A stretch of 64,000 bases of DNA from CAVREM01 sp963728825 (GTDB lineage Bacteria; Acidobacteriota; Vicinamibacteria; Vicinamibacterales; CAVVIG01). The notes beneath the pieces are model-generated. The model saw nothing but the letters and a program-made list of their open reading frames with translations, made no database searches and was not told the origin of the DNA. This document shows positions 1-7,735 of the stretch, piece after piece (within the stretch, counting starts at the first letter, position 1; each line of letters opens with the position of its first letter). The DNA lies in the NCBI GenBank assembly GCA_963728825.1, contig CAVSLA010000004.1, forward strand, positions 62,001-126,000. The letters are read 5' to 3'. The position numbers and the translations under genes are program-made.

Positions 1-14
1 GCTAGAGCCATCCT

Positions 15-548
15 GTGGAGTTTCGATTCGACAATGCCTTGCCAGTCCTGCGACGGACGCCTGGCGTCCTGCGCGAACTGCTCGATGATCTGCCAGAGCC
101 CTGGACGGCCGCAGATGAGGGACCGGACACCTGGAGTCCATACGATGTCGTCGGGCACCTGATTCACGGCGAGCGCACGGACTGGGTGCCGCGCATCGAA
201 CACCTGCTTCGACACGGCGATGCGGTCGCGTTTCCGCCGTTCGATCGCGAAGCGATGTTTGCCGCGTCGCAGGGTCAGACCCTGACCGAACTGCTGGCGA
301 CCTTCGACCAGCTGCGCACGAGGAGCCTCACTCGCATCGTGGAACTGAACCTGACCGACGCCGACCTGGCGCGACGGGGCAGACATCCCGATTTTGGTGT
401 GGTGACACTTGGCCAACACCTGGCCACGTGGGTCGCTCACGACCTCAGTCATGTCAGCCAGGTCGTTCGCGTCATGGCACGCCAGTACTCCGACGCGGTT
501 GGGCCATGGCGGAAATACCTGTCAATCCTCGGCCCGATTCGAATGTAG
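15..548 (+). CDS. DinB family protein
   Basis: A 177-aa DinB-like four-helix-bundle protein. Family members are small cytoplasmic proteins that bind a divalent metal through three histidines; some are thiol S-transferases, and most bacterial ones have no assigned substrate. Candidate ligands here are His48 in GHLIHGE and the pair in HDLSH near residues 140-145, at the two places where the family carries them. The start is GTG at 15, because an in-frame TAG lies at 3-5 and no ATG follows before the conserved N-terminus. A second, unrelated-looking DinB gene lies at 16058-16552. The family assignment is firm; the activity is unknown. Confidence 0.8.
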   Translation: MEFRFDNALPVLRRTPGVLRELLDDLPEPWTAADEGPDTWSPYDVVGHLIHGERTDWVPRIEHLLRHGDAVAFPPFDREAMFAASQGQTLTELLATFDQLRTRSLTRIVELNLTDADLARRGRHPDFGVVTLGQHLATWVAHDLSHVSQVVRVMARQYSDAVGPWRKYLSILGPIRM

Positions 549-566
549 GGCGGATCGCGCGAGATG

Positions 567-1163
567 TCAGCGCTTCGCAGGTGGCGTGGCGAGGTACTTC
601 TTCGAGTCCGCCTCTGTCTTGGGCGGCGTCACCTTGTCGGGATCGATTCGCACCATCAGGTAGACGATATGATCGTCGATCTTGGTGAACCAGTGACCTG
701 TGCCCGCCGGGATGATCACGACGTCTCCAGGTTTGAGGTTGTAGGTGACGCCGTTGTTGATCGACACGGCATTCTGCCCTGGTCCGTTCAACATCCGCAC
801 CGTTTCTGCGTCAGGCGGCCGCCGCTTCGCGCCCACCAGCTCCGGGCCGAGGACAAGGGTCGCCGTCCCCTCGATGACGTGATACACCTCGCTGACGAGA
901 TCGTGCTCGGCGACGGACGCGTCTGCGGGTTTGTCCAGTTTGCCTCGATAGATCACGGCGGCGGCGAGGTTGGTCTTGCCGGCGTCGACCGCGCGCACCT
1001 GCTGATCGACCAGCCCGAATTCCCTGCCGCGCGCGATGTAGGCCTGCACCTCCTCGTTCGACACGTAGGTGCCCGGACACATCCTGCAGCTCGGCTCCTG
1101 TGCCGACAGCGCGGCCGGGGCGCTCACAATGAGCAGCGTGGCAAACGTCAGGACCTGTCGCAT
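567..1163 (-). CDS. Secreted cupin domain protein
   Basis: This 198-aa protein has an N-terminal signal peptide (MRQVLTFATLLIVSAPAALS, then AQ) and one conserved-barrel cupin domain over roughly the last 130 residues. The cupin signature is seen in YHVIEGTATLVLG and in GDVVIIPAGTGHWF, which supply the usual His/Glu and His metal-ligand positions. The start at 1163 is preceded by GGAG eight bases upstream. The frame stays open for more than 700 bases further upstream, but only as a shadow of the next gene. It is the third gene of a minus-strand group with the two secreted proteins at 1202-3477, so a shared periplasmic role is plausible. The substrate is not known. Confidence 0.8.
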   Translation of the reverse strand: MRQVLTFATLLIVSAPAALSAQEPSCRMCPGTYVSNEEVQAYIARGREFGLVDQQVRAVDAGKTNLAAAVIYRGKLDKPADASVAEHDLVSEVYHVIEGTATLVLGPELVGAKRRPPDAETVRMLNGPGQNAVSINNGVTYNLKPGDVVIIPAGTGHWFTKIDDHIVYLMVRIDPDKVTPPKTEADSKKYLATPPAKR

Positions 1164-1201
1164 GTGAGGCGCTCCAATATCAACGCGTGGCTCAGTCCTG
1201 C

Positions 1202-2128
1202 TCAGTCCTGACCTGACGAGGTCCGCGCCTGGCCGGTCACCGTGACGTCGACGATCGTCCGCGTTGAAAGACGACCCGGGTCTGTGGCGATGCCGAGCAG
1301 CCGGTACTTCCCCGGCGCCGCAAACGTGACACGATTCACGACCTGACCATTTTCGACAGGGATCGCGTCGGTCCGTTCGAACACGACCTTGGCCGGACCG
1401 CCGTACTGAAGCCAGGTGACGCTCAGCGGCCGCGGGCCGCGCGCGCCGCCCGAGGAATTGACCTGCGCGCCGAAGCCGCCGGGCGTCGGTGCTGGCGCCA
1501 GGCGCGGCGTCGCCGGCGCGACGCGAGGCTTCGGCAGCCCATCGTCCACAACGACGGCGGTCAGCGTCGTGGCCACGCCCGTCGTCGCCGCGGCGGGCGG
1601 CGCGATGCTGATCGACGGCGGCTTGTTCGGGTCGTCGTGACCCGGATCGAAACTGCCGCCGGTCATCACGACGCGCTCGGTGATCTCCTGCGGCCCCATC
1701 AGGTTGCCGAAGGCGCGCTCGGTCCGCCCGTTCGACGTGATCGACCAGACGAGCTCCTTCTTGCCGAAGTCTGCCGGCACCTTGACGCGGAAGACATAGC
1801 GTTGCCGGCGAGGCAGAAAGAAGGTCGGCTGTCCGCCGTCCGGACCGTAGGGCTCGATCCGATTGTCCGCACCCGAAGGAATCGTGAATTCCTGCACGAA
1901 ATTGCGGTTGAAGTAGCCGAACACGAGATCGAACGTGCCATCCGCGTTCTTGATCCACCCCTCGAAGTAGGGAATGACCGGCTGGCCGGAGTTGTGTCGG
2001 ATTGCCGTGATCTCGGTTGGGAAATTGGCGGCCGGTGGACCCCCTTGTGCCAGCAACGCGGCGCCCGTGCCGGCTCCCAACGCGAGCGTCAGCGCCAGCA
2101 ATCCGATGCTTCGTGCGGATCTAGACAT
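1202..2128 (-). CDS. Secreted protein of unknown function (partner of the copper monooxygenase-like gene)
   Basis: A 308-aa exported protein with a signal peptide over residues 1-28. I do not recognise a named domain. The middle is beta-rich, with a block FEGWIKNADGTFDLVFGYFN followed by PSGADNRIEP. The C-terminal half contains a Pro/Ala-rich linker and an Ig-like segment ending in a GKYRLLGIATD motif. The same order of blocks recurs in the frameshifted gene at 6188-7176, so the two are paralogs. In both places the gene sits directly downstream of a heme/copper monooxygenase-like gene (2155-3477; 4855-6186), which points to a conserved two-gene module. A GGAGA Shine-Dalgarno lies six bases before the ATG. 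Confidence 0.7.
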   Translation of the reverse strand: MSRSARSIGLLALTLALGAGTGAALLAQGGPPAANFPTEITAIRHNSGQPVIPYFEGWIKNADGTFDLVFGYFNRNFVQEFTIPSGADNRIEPYGPDGGQPTFFLPRRQRYVFRVKVPADFGKKELVWSITSNGRTERAFGNLMGPQEITERVVMTGGSFDPGHDDPNKPPSISIAPPAAATTGVATTLTAVVVDDGLPKPRVAPATPRLAPAPTPGGFGAQVNSSGGARGPRPLSVTWLQYGGPAKVVFERTDAIPVENGQVVNRVTFAAPGKYRLLGIATDPGRLSTRTIVDVTVTGQARTSSGQD

Positions 2129-2154
2129 GGCAGTCTCCGATTGAGGCGATCGGG

Positions 2155-3477
2155 TTACGGCTGCTGCGTGATGCGCTGCTGTTGCCGCCGGCGTTCGGCG
2201 ACCCGCTGCTGGAAATCGTCATCCTCGAGATAGGTGATCGTCACCCACGAGAAGCTCATCTCGTCGATCGAGCGCGAGCCGCCGCCGACCCAGTTCTTGG
2301 GATTGGGGTTCCAGCGGTTGGCGGCCGTGTTGTCGTGCCACGAGATCACGTGAATGATGGTCCCGGCCGGCAGGAGCGGCGCGACGTCGTCGGCGTACGG
2401 ATAGGTGATGTGCCAGCCGAACTGATAGTTGCTGACGCAGCTGATCGTCTCGGTCCGGGCGGGTCCGGGCCGCGCCGAATCGGATCGCAGATCCGGATAG
2501 ATCGCCTCGATGCACTGCGCCTTGCCGCGATTGTGCATGTGCGGCTGGAAGGACGCGAGCAGCGCGGGCCGCGGCAGCCGGAAGTAACCGTCGTGCCTCG
2601 ACATCGAACCGGCCGGGATGTCGAGGTCCGGCGCGTCGCCCATGTGCTGTGTGAAGGCGACATACTTCGGGATCTGACCCTTCGGAAACACCTTCAAGCC
2701 CAGCTTGACGCGCACCGGCGTCTCTTCCCCGCGGGGGTTGAGGTGCAGGTTGAAGTTGATCTTCGTCCCGGCCTTGATCAGCCGACCCGAATCGGGCGGG
2801 AACACGTCCCCGTTCTTGCCCAGCGCGTATTCGTTGAGAAACAGCCCGACCGGATCGTCGTCGGGATCTTCCACGAGATTGGTCGTGAAGTGGTGCGTGA
2901 CCTTGAAGCTTGCCGGGTCGGCTGGCTTGCTCTCGATGGCCATGACATACATGTCTTCAGTGAATCCCGGGTCGACCAGGATGTCGACGATGTTGTCCGG
3001 TCCGGATGACGGGAGCACGTACGGCTTGTCGGACGTGATGATGATGTCAGGCTTGCCGATGAACCATGAATCGATATCGTCGAACTTGCGCGGGGGCGGC
3101 ATGTCGGCGGGATTGCCGCGCGGCGCGCCGTTGTCGACCCACCGGGCGATGGTGGCGATTTCCTGATCGCTCAATGACGGGTCGTTCTTGAACTTGGTGA
3201 TGCCGATGTTCCGGTCGACGTGCCACGGCGGCATCTCGCGCGCCGTTACTTTCGTCTTGATCGATCGCGCCCACGGCCGGGCGTCCTCGTAGGTGATGAG
3301 GGACATCGGGGCCACCGATCCCGGACGATGGCAGGTCTGACAGGAGCGCTGGAAGATGGCGGCGACGTCCTTGGTGAAGGTGACTGAACCCTGAGTTGAC
3401 GAGGGGCCGCCCTGAGCGAATGCGCTGCCGGCCATCGCCATCAGCGCCAGGGCTGCGGAAAGGATGCGCGCCATCAT
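2155..3477 (-). CDS. Secreted c-type heme protein with copper type II ascorbate-dependent monooxygenase-like domain
   Basis: The product is 440 aa and exported (signal peptide to about residue 22). Residues 25-130 form a cytochrome c-like region with one heme motif, CQTCH, followed by MPPWHVD. The rest resembles the two-domain fold of copper type II ascorbate-dependent monooxygenases (the peptidylglycine hydroxylase superfamily). Visible candidate copper ligands are the HH pair in VTHHFTTNL, the HxH in FQPHMHNRG, and WHD in ISWHDNTAA. Heme plus dicopper would suit an electron-fed periplasmic oxygenase, but the substrate is unknown. Two in-frame ATGs lie at 3477 and 3474; the GGAGGGA spacing slightly favours 3474. 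Its closest relative in the window is 4855-6186. Confidence 0.75.
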   Translation of the reverse strand: MMARILSAALALMAMAGSAFAQGGPSSTQGSVTFTKDVAAIFQRSCQTCHRPGSVAPMSLITYEDARPWARSIKTKVTAREMPPWHVDRNIGITKFKNDPSLSDQEIATIARWVDNGAPRGNPADMPPPRKFDDIDSWFIGKPDIIITSDKPYVLPSSGPDNIVDILVDPGFTEDMYVMAIESKPADPASFKVTHHFTTNLVEDPDDDPVGLFLNEYALGKNGDVFPPDSGRLIKAGTKINFNLHLNPRGEETPVRVKLGLKVFPKGQIPKYVAFTQHMGDAPDLDIPAGSMSRHDGYFRLPRPALLASFQPHMHNRGKAQCIEAIYPDLRSDSARPGPARTETISCVSNYQFGWHITYPYADDVAPLLPAGTIIHVISWHDNTAANRWNPNPKNWVGGGSRSIDEMSFSWVTITYLEDDDFQQRVAERRRQQQRITQQP

Positions 3478-3619
3478 GTCCCTCCAGGAAACCGGTTCGA
3501 TCTCCCGGTAATGTGAAGGATCCGGCGCCCGATTGCAACGGCAAACGGCGGGTCTTTCGGCGGCGGAATGCGCTAGGATGACCGGCAAACGGGCGGACCA
3601 ACCGCCGAGCGGTGTGAAC

Positions 3620-4713
3620 ATGATGCATTCCAGCCGAACGATTCTCGTGGTGATCACCGTGATGGCTGTGCTTGGGACATCGCGGGCCGCCGTGCGCGGC
3701 CAGATGTCGAGCAACCCCTATCGCATCAACACGACCTGGGACAAGCCGATCGGGCGGAAGATCGGCGTCGCGAGCGGCATCAGGATGGATCGCGACGGCC
3801 GGCACATGTGGATCCTCGATCGCTGCGGCGCGAACGGCTGCGCCGAATCGGATCTGGATCCGATCATCAAGATGGACGCGGACGGGAAGATCGTCGCGAG
3901 CTTCGGCAAGGGGATTGATCAACTTTCCGCATGGCTTCTTCCTCGATCGCGACGGCAACGTCTGGGTGACCGACGGCGCGGCCGCCGGCGACCGGCGCGG
4001 CGAAGCCGGCTTCAAGAAGGGCATGGGGCATCAGGTCTGGAAATTCAGCCCTGACGGCAAGGTCCTGATGCGGCTTGGCGAGGCGGGCGTCGCGGGCGCC
4101 GACGAAAAACATTTCAACGGCCCGACCGGAGTCGTCGTCGCGGAGAACGGCGACATCTGGATCACCGACGGTCACGGCGGCACGCAGATCGGACCGAACC
4201 GCGAAAACATGTACGGGTCGCGCGGCGGCAACAATCGCCTGGTGCGATTCTCGAGGGACGGCAAGTTCATCAAGGCGTGGGGCGGCGGCATCGGCTCCGA
4301 GAGTGCCGATCCGCTGCGCTTCAACGATCCGCACGACCTCGCCATCGACGCGGACGGGCGGCTGTATATCGCCGACCGCGGCAACCAGCGCGTCCAGGTG
4401 CTGGACAAGGAGGGAAACTTCCTCACGCGATGGACGCAGTTCGGCAAGCCGAGCGCCATTGCCATCGACGACAAGGGACATATCTACGTGGCCGACGGCA
4501 TGTCCGACGCGCACTGGAATCCCGGCTGGGAGCGTGGCATCCGGGTGGCCGACCTCAAGACGGGATGGATCAAGGCATTCATTCCCGACGTCGAAATCAC
4601 CATGGGGCGCAGGCACCGAGTTCCTGGGGGTGGATCCGAAGGGCACGATCTATTCCGGGGCCAGCAGCCGTCCCGGTATTGTCGTGCACGAGCTGTTTCG
4701 GCCTTTGGATTGA
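3620..4713 (+). pseudogene. NHL-repeat/SMP-30-like secreted beta-propeller, two frameshifts
   Basis: The gene starts at ATG 3620 with a signal peptide (ILVVITVMAVLGTSRAA) and encodes a six-bladed NHL-type propeller. Repeating DxDGxxWxTD units are clear: DRDGNVWVTD, AENGDIWITDGHGG, DADGRLYIADRGN, DDKGHIYVADG. The frame breaks twice: near 3915 (GKGID continues as LINFPHGFFLD) and near 4607 (VEITMG continues as AGTEFLGVDPKG). Both are explained by one extra base, in GGGATTG and in a GGGGC run. The protein after each break is well conserved and free of stops, so a sequencing insertion is more likely than decay. It lies between two copper monooxygenase modules; the family includes periplasmic lactonases and peptidyl-alpha-hydroxyglycine lyase-like propellers. 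Confidence 0.7.
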
Positions 4714-4730
4714 GCCGGATCTATTAGCGC

Positions 4731-4797
4731 GCCGGGTCCAAAAGGACCCGGCGGTGAATCGCCGAGCCGCAGGTAGGCCGGGTCCTTTTGGACCGGC
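4731..4797. repeat. Paired GC-rich hairpins (REP-like / possible terminator)
   Basis: Two hairpins follow the NHL gene. The first is a perfect 9-bp stem, GCCGGGTCC at 4731-4739 with GGACCCGGC at 4744-4752 and an AAAA loop. The second, 4777-4797, has almost the same stem around TTTT and is preceded by GTAG. Related GTAGG hairpins occur at 40174, 57655, 57699 and 63571. They could terminate the NHL transcript, but the spread of the family points to a REP-like repeat. Confidence 0.55.
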
Positions 4798-4854
4798 TCA
4801 AGGCGAGCACTCGCGATAAAATGGGTGGTCGCGGTTTCCCAGGGAGTTGAGCGA

Positions 4855-6186
4855 ATGACGAAACTGTCCAGGCGTCTTGGAGTGCCGGCGTTGGGGTTGC
4901 TGTTCGGCGCGCTCGGGCCGGCGGTTGCCGGCGCTGAGGTTCCCGCCACCCCCACCTTCACCAAAGACATCGCACCGATCCTCCAGGCAAAGTGCGAAGC
5001 CTGTCATCGGCCCGATTCGATCGCGCCGATGTCGCTGCGGACCTATGCCGAAGCGCGGCCGTGGGCACGCTCCATCAAGTCGCGCGTCGAAGCGCGCCAG
5101 ATGCCGCCGTGGCACATCGACAAGACGGTCGGCATCCAGGACTTCAAGAACGATCGATCGCTCAGCGACGATCAGATCGCGACGATTGTGAAGTGGGTCG
5201 ATCAGGGCGCCGCGCAGGGCGATCAGAAGGACATGCCCACCGCGAAGGTCTGGCCGACTGAACAGACCTGGGAGATGGCGGCGACGTTCGGGCAGAAGGA
5301 GCCCGATCTCATCGTCCGATCGACCCCGTGGACCCAGAAGGCGGGCGCCAACGATACGTGGTGGAAGCCGATCGTGGACAGCGGGCTCACCGAGCCGCGC
5401 TGGGTGCGCGGTGTCGAAGTGCGGCCCTCCACCGTCAAGGGCCGGAAGATCACGCATCACGCCAACACCGATCTGCTGCAGGTCGATCCGGACGCACCGG
5501 ACCCGCAGATGACCCCGGGCCGGTTCACGGAGTGGGCGGTCGGCAAGCAGCCCGAGCTGATCCGTCCCAACACCGGCATGCTGATGCTGCCGGGCTCGAA
5601 GATCGCGTGGGACATCCATTACTCGAACGGCGGCGAAGACATCACCGACGCCATCGAGCTCGGCATCTATTTCTATCCGAAGGGTCAGGAGCCGAAGTAC
5701 CGCCAGCATCTGGTGCGGATGGGCCGAACCGGCACGGGCGCCGTCGACATCCCGCCGCACACCGTGCAGCCGACCGAGTTCCATTTCCCGCTGCGTCAGG
5801 CGGCGCGGATCGAAAGCTTCCAGCCGCACATGCACCTGCGCGGTAAGGCGATGACGATGGAGGCCATTCTGCCGACCGGGCAGTCCATCGTGTTGAGCCA
5901 CGTCGGGGACTTCAACTTCAACTGGCACAACGCCTACGTCTACGCCGACCACGCTGCGCCGCTCCTGCCGAAGGGCACCATCATCAAGATGCGGGCGTGG
6001 CACGACAACACGGCGGCGCACAAGTCGAATCCGGATCCGAACGTCTGGGTCGGCTACGGCGATCGCACCGTCGACGAAATGGCGCACGCGTGGGTCAACG
6101 TCACCTACATGAGTGACGAGGACTACCTCGCCGAAGTGGAAGCGCGCCGCGCGCAGCTGCGGACCACGCAACAGCAGCAGCAATAG
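4855..6186 (+). CDS. Secreted c-type heme protein with copper type II ascorbate-dependent monooxygenase-like domain (paralog)
   Basis: A 443-aa paralog of the protein at 2155-3477 with the same order of parts: signal peptide, one heme site CEACH, MPPWHID, then the copper-oxygenase-like half. Candidate ligands are HH in KITHHANTD, HxH in FQPHMHLRG, and WHD in MRAWHDNTAA. Conserved spans such as PLLPKGTIIKMRAWHDNTAA confirm the shared origin. The start is ATG 4855, nine bases after GGGAG; an upstream in-frame GTG at 4825 would give a poor leader. The next gene, 6188, starts one base after the stop, so the two are co-transcribed. The tail is a run of glutamines (TTQQQQQ). Confidence 0.75.
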   Translation: MTKLSRRLGVPALGLLFGALGPAVAGAEVPATPTFTKDIAPILQAKCEACHRPDSIAPMSLRTYAEARPWARSIKSRVEARQMPPWHIDKTVGIQDFKNDRSLSDDQIATIVKWVDQGAAQGDQKDMPTAKVWPTEQTWEMAATFGQKEPDLIVRSTPWTQKAGANDTWWKPIVDSGLTEPRWVRGVEVRPSTVKGRKITHHANTDLLQVDPDAPDPQMTPGRFTEWAVGKQPELIRPNTGMLMLPGSKIAWDIHYSNGGEDITDAIELGIYFYPKGQEPKYRQHLVRMGRTGTGAVDIPPHTVQPTEFHFPLRQAARIESFQPHMHLRGKAMTMEAILPTGQSIVLSHVGDFNFNWHNAYVYADHAAPLLPKGTIIKMRAWHDNTAAHKSNPDPNVWVGYGDRTVDEMAHAWVNVTYMSDEDYLAEVEARRAQLRTTQQQQQ

Positions 6187-6187
6187 G

Positions 6188-7176
6188 ATGCTCGGACGTC
6201 GGTTGTCAGGCGGGCTGGTCGCTGCGGCTGCGTTCGTCTGTTCGACGACGGCCGCGTCGATGCACGGGCAGCAGCCACGCGTCAGCCGTTGCCGCTCGAG
6301 CCGCTCGGCGCCAGCGGTGAAGCCATCTTCCCGGCCTTCGAAGGCTGGGGTCCGGTCACAAGGACGGCTCGATCGTCCTGCTGCTCGGCTACTACAACCG
6401 CAACAAGGTCAACGCTGTCGACATTCCGATCGGTCCGAACAACCGCATCGAGCCCGGCGGTCCCGACTTCGGCCAGCCCACGCATTTCGAGCCGAGCCGT
6501 CAGCACGGCGTTTTCGCGATCCGGGTGCCAAAGGACTTCGGCAACCAGAAGCTGACCTGGACCATCACGGTCAACGGCCAGACGTCCACGGTGTCGTTCT
6601 GGACCAACCCGCCATACTGGATCAATTTCTTCGAGAACGCCGCCAACGGGAACCAGCCGCCGGTGATCAAGTTCGCGACCAGACGGTCCTGACGCTGACC
6701 GGTCCGTCCCTGGGCTTTGCCCAGACGTTGTCGGCGACTGTCGGCCAGCCGCTGCCGCTGCGGCTCTGGGCGTCCGACGCGCCGGTGGTTCGCAAGGGCG
6801 CCGAAGACGAGCTCGCCGCGCTGCGCGCGCGCGGGAATCGCACCGCCGCCGCCGCCAGTCGCGATCGTCGGAGGACAGGTGATCGGCGGTGGCGGGGGTG
6901 GTCGCGGCGGCGGGGGTGGTGCCGCCGAACCGCCCGGACGTGACGGTGAACTGGCGAAAGCATCGCGCGCCGGGAGACGTCACCTTCAAGCCGGAGCGCG
7001 TCGCGCTCCACACCAAAAGCGACCCCAAAGTCTTTCTCGAGGCTGCGACGACGGCGACCTTCGCAGCGCCGGGCGAGTACATCCTGCGGGCGCAGGTGAA
7101 CGACGACTCAGGCGACGGCGGCGGCGGCGATCAGTGCTGCTGGACGACGGCGCACGTCAGGGTCACCGTCAAATAG
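6188..7176 (+). pseudogene. Secreted partner protein, paralog of 1202-2128, multiple frameshifts
   Basis: Reading across frames recovers one protein. It begins with a signal peptide (MLGRRLSGGLVAAAAFVCST), then QPLPLEPLGASGEAIFPAFE, HKDGSIVLLLGYYNRNKV, IGPNNRIEPGGPDFGQPTHF, LTLTGPSLGFAQTLSATV, and finally PERVALHTKSDPKVFLEAAT to the stop. The frame shifts near 6280, 6354, 6675, 6845 and 6915: three single-base deletions and two insertions. The blocks match the paralog at 1202-2128 in order and wording. No in-frame stops occur within the blocks, so indel errors are the simplest account, but five in 1 kb also allow a young pseudogene. The gene follows the monooxygenase-like gene with a one-base gap. 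Confidence 0.6.
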
Positions 7177-7194
7177 CTTCCTCGTCGAAGCGCA

Positions 7195-7735
7195 TTACTT
7201 GTCGACACCGAGGTTGATAAGGCACGAGCGGTCCAACATGGTCCGCTTGAGCGGGTCTTCACTCGTGGCGTCGCAACGAAGAAAAGACATGATCTCGCGC
7301 GATGTCGACAGGATCGGTCCTATCTGTCCGGCGGATCCGGGCATCTCGCCAGGCAGGCTCATCGTCCCCGTCACGCGCGGCCGCGCGTTTGACCTGAGTG
7401 TGTCGGCCGGCAGGCCACGACTGACTGCCGGATGACAATCCGCCCTGCAGAAACCACCCTGGCGAGCCACGCCACAAAATCAGCAGCTGCAGCTGTTCGA
7501 CACCGGCGGCCGATCGCGCGGTGAACCACGTTCCCCACACGACGGGAGAGATGCTTTGTCCCCCGCCTCCGGGGTTCGACACGGGGACTTGCGACCCGCC
7601 GGACGATGGTACGGTGACGCCGATTGCGGAGACGCCTCCAACTGCCACCGCCAGCACGATTGCGAGGGTGATTCGTGGCCGCAGATACAACCTCCGGACG
7701 TCAGGACGGTAGACGAAGCGCGAGGAGCTCACCAC
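7195..7735 (-). pseudogene. Hypothetical membrane-anchored protein, frameshifted
   Basis: I do not recognise this protein. The first part (from about 7735) has a basic start and one transmembrane helix (ITLAIVLAVAVGGVSAI), a Ser/Gly/Pro linker, and WGTWFTARSAAGVEQLQLLI with WRGSPGWFLQGG. The original frame then loses protein-like character near 7430. A second frame takes over (VTGTMSLPGEM, then EIMSFLRCDATSEDPLKRTM) and ends at 7195. One or two indels would join them. It overlaps the 3' end of the PQQ dehydrogenase gene by 35 bases; a shorter start near 7700 is possible. The existence of a gene here is likely; the exact sequence is not secure. Confidence 0.45.

Noticed and set aside
567..1958. 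A 463-codon minus-strand frame covering the cupin gene and more
   Set aside because: Only the last 198 codons (start 1163, signal peptide, cupin) are protein-like; the upstream part is the out-of-frame shadow of 1202-2128.
4798..6183. 461-codon antisense frame opposite the monooxygenase-like gene
   Set aside because: Arg/Asp/Gly-rich shadow typical of high-GC DNA, with no domain; the plus strand carries heme and histidine motifs.
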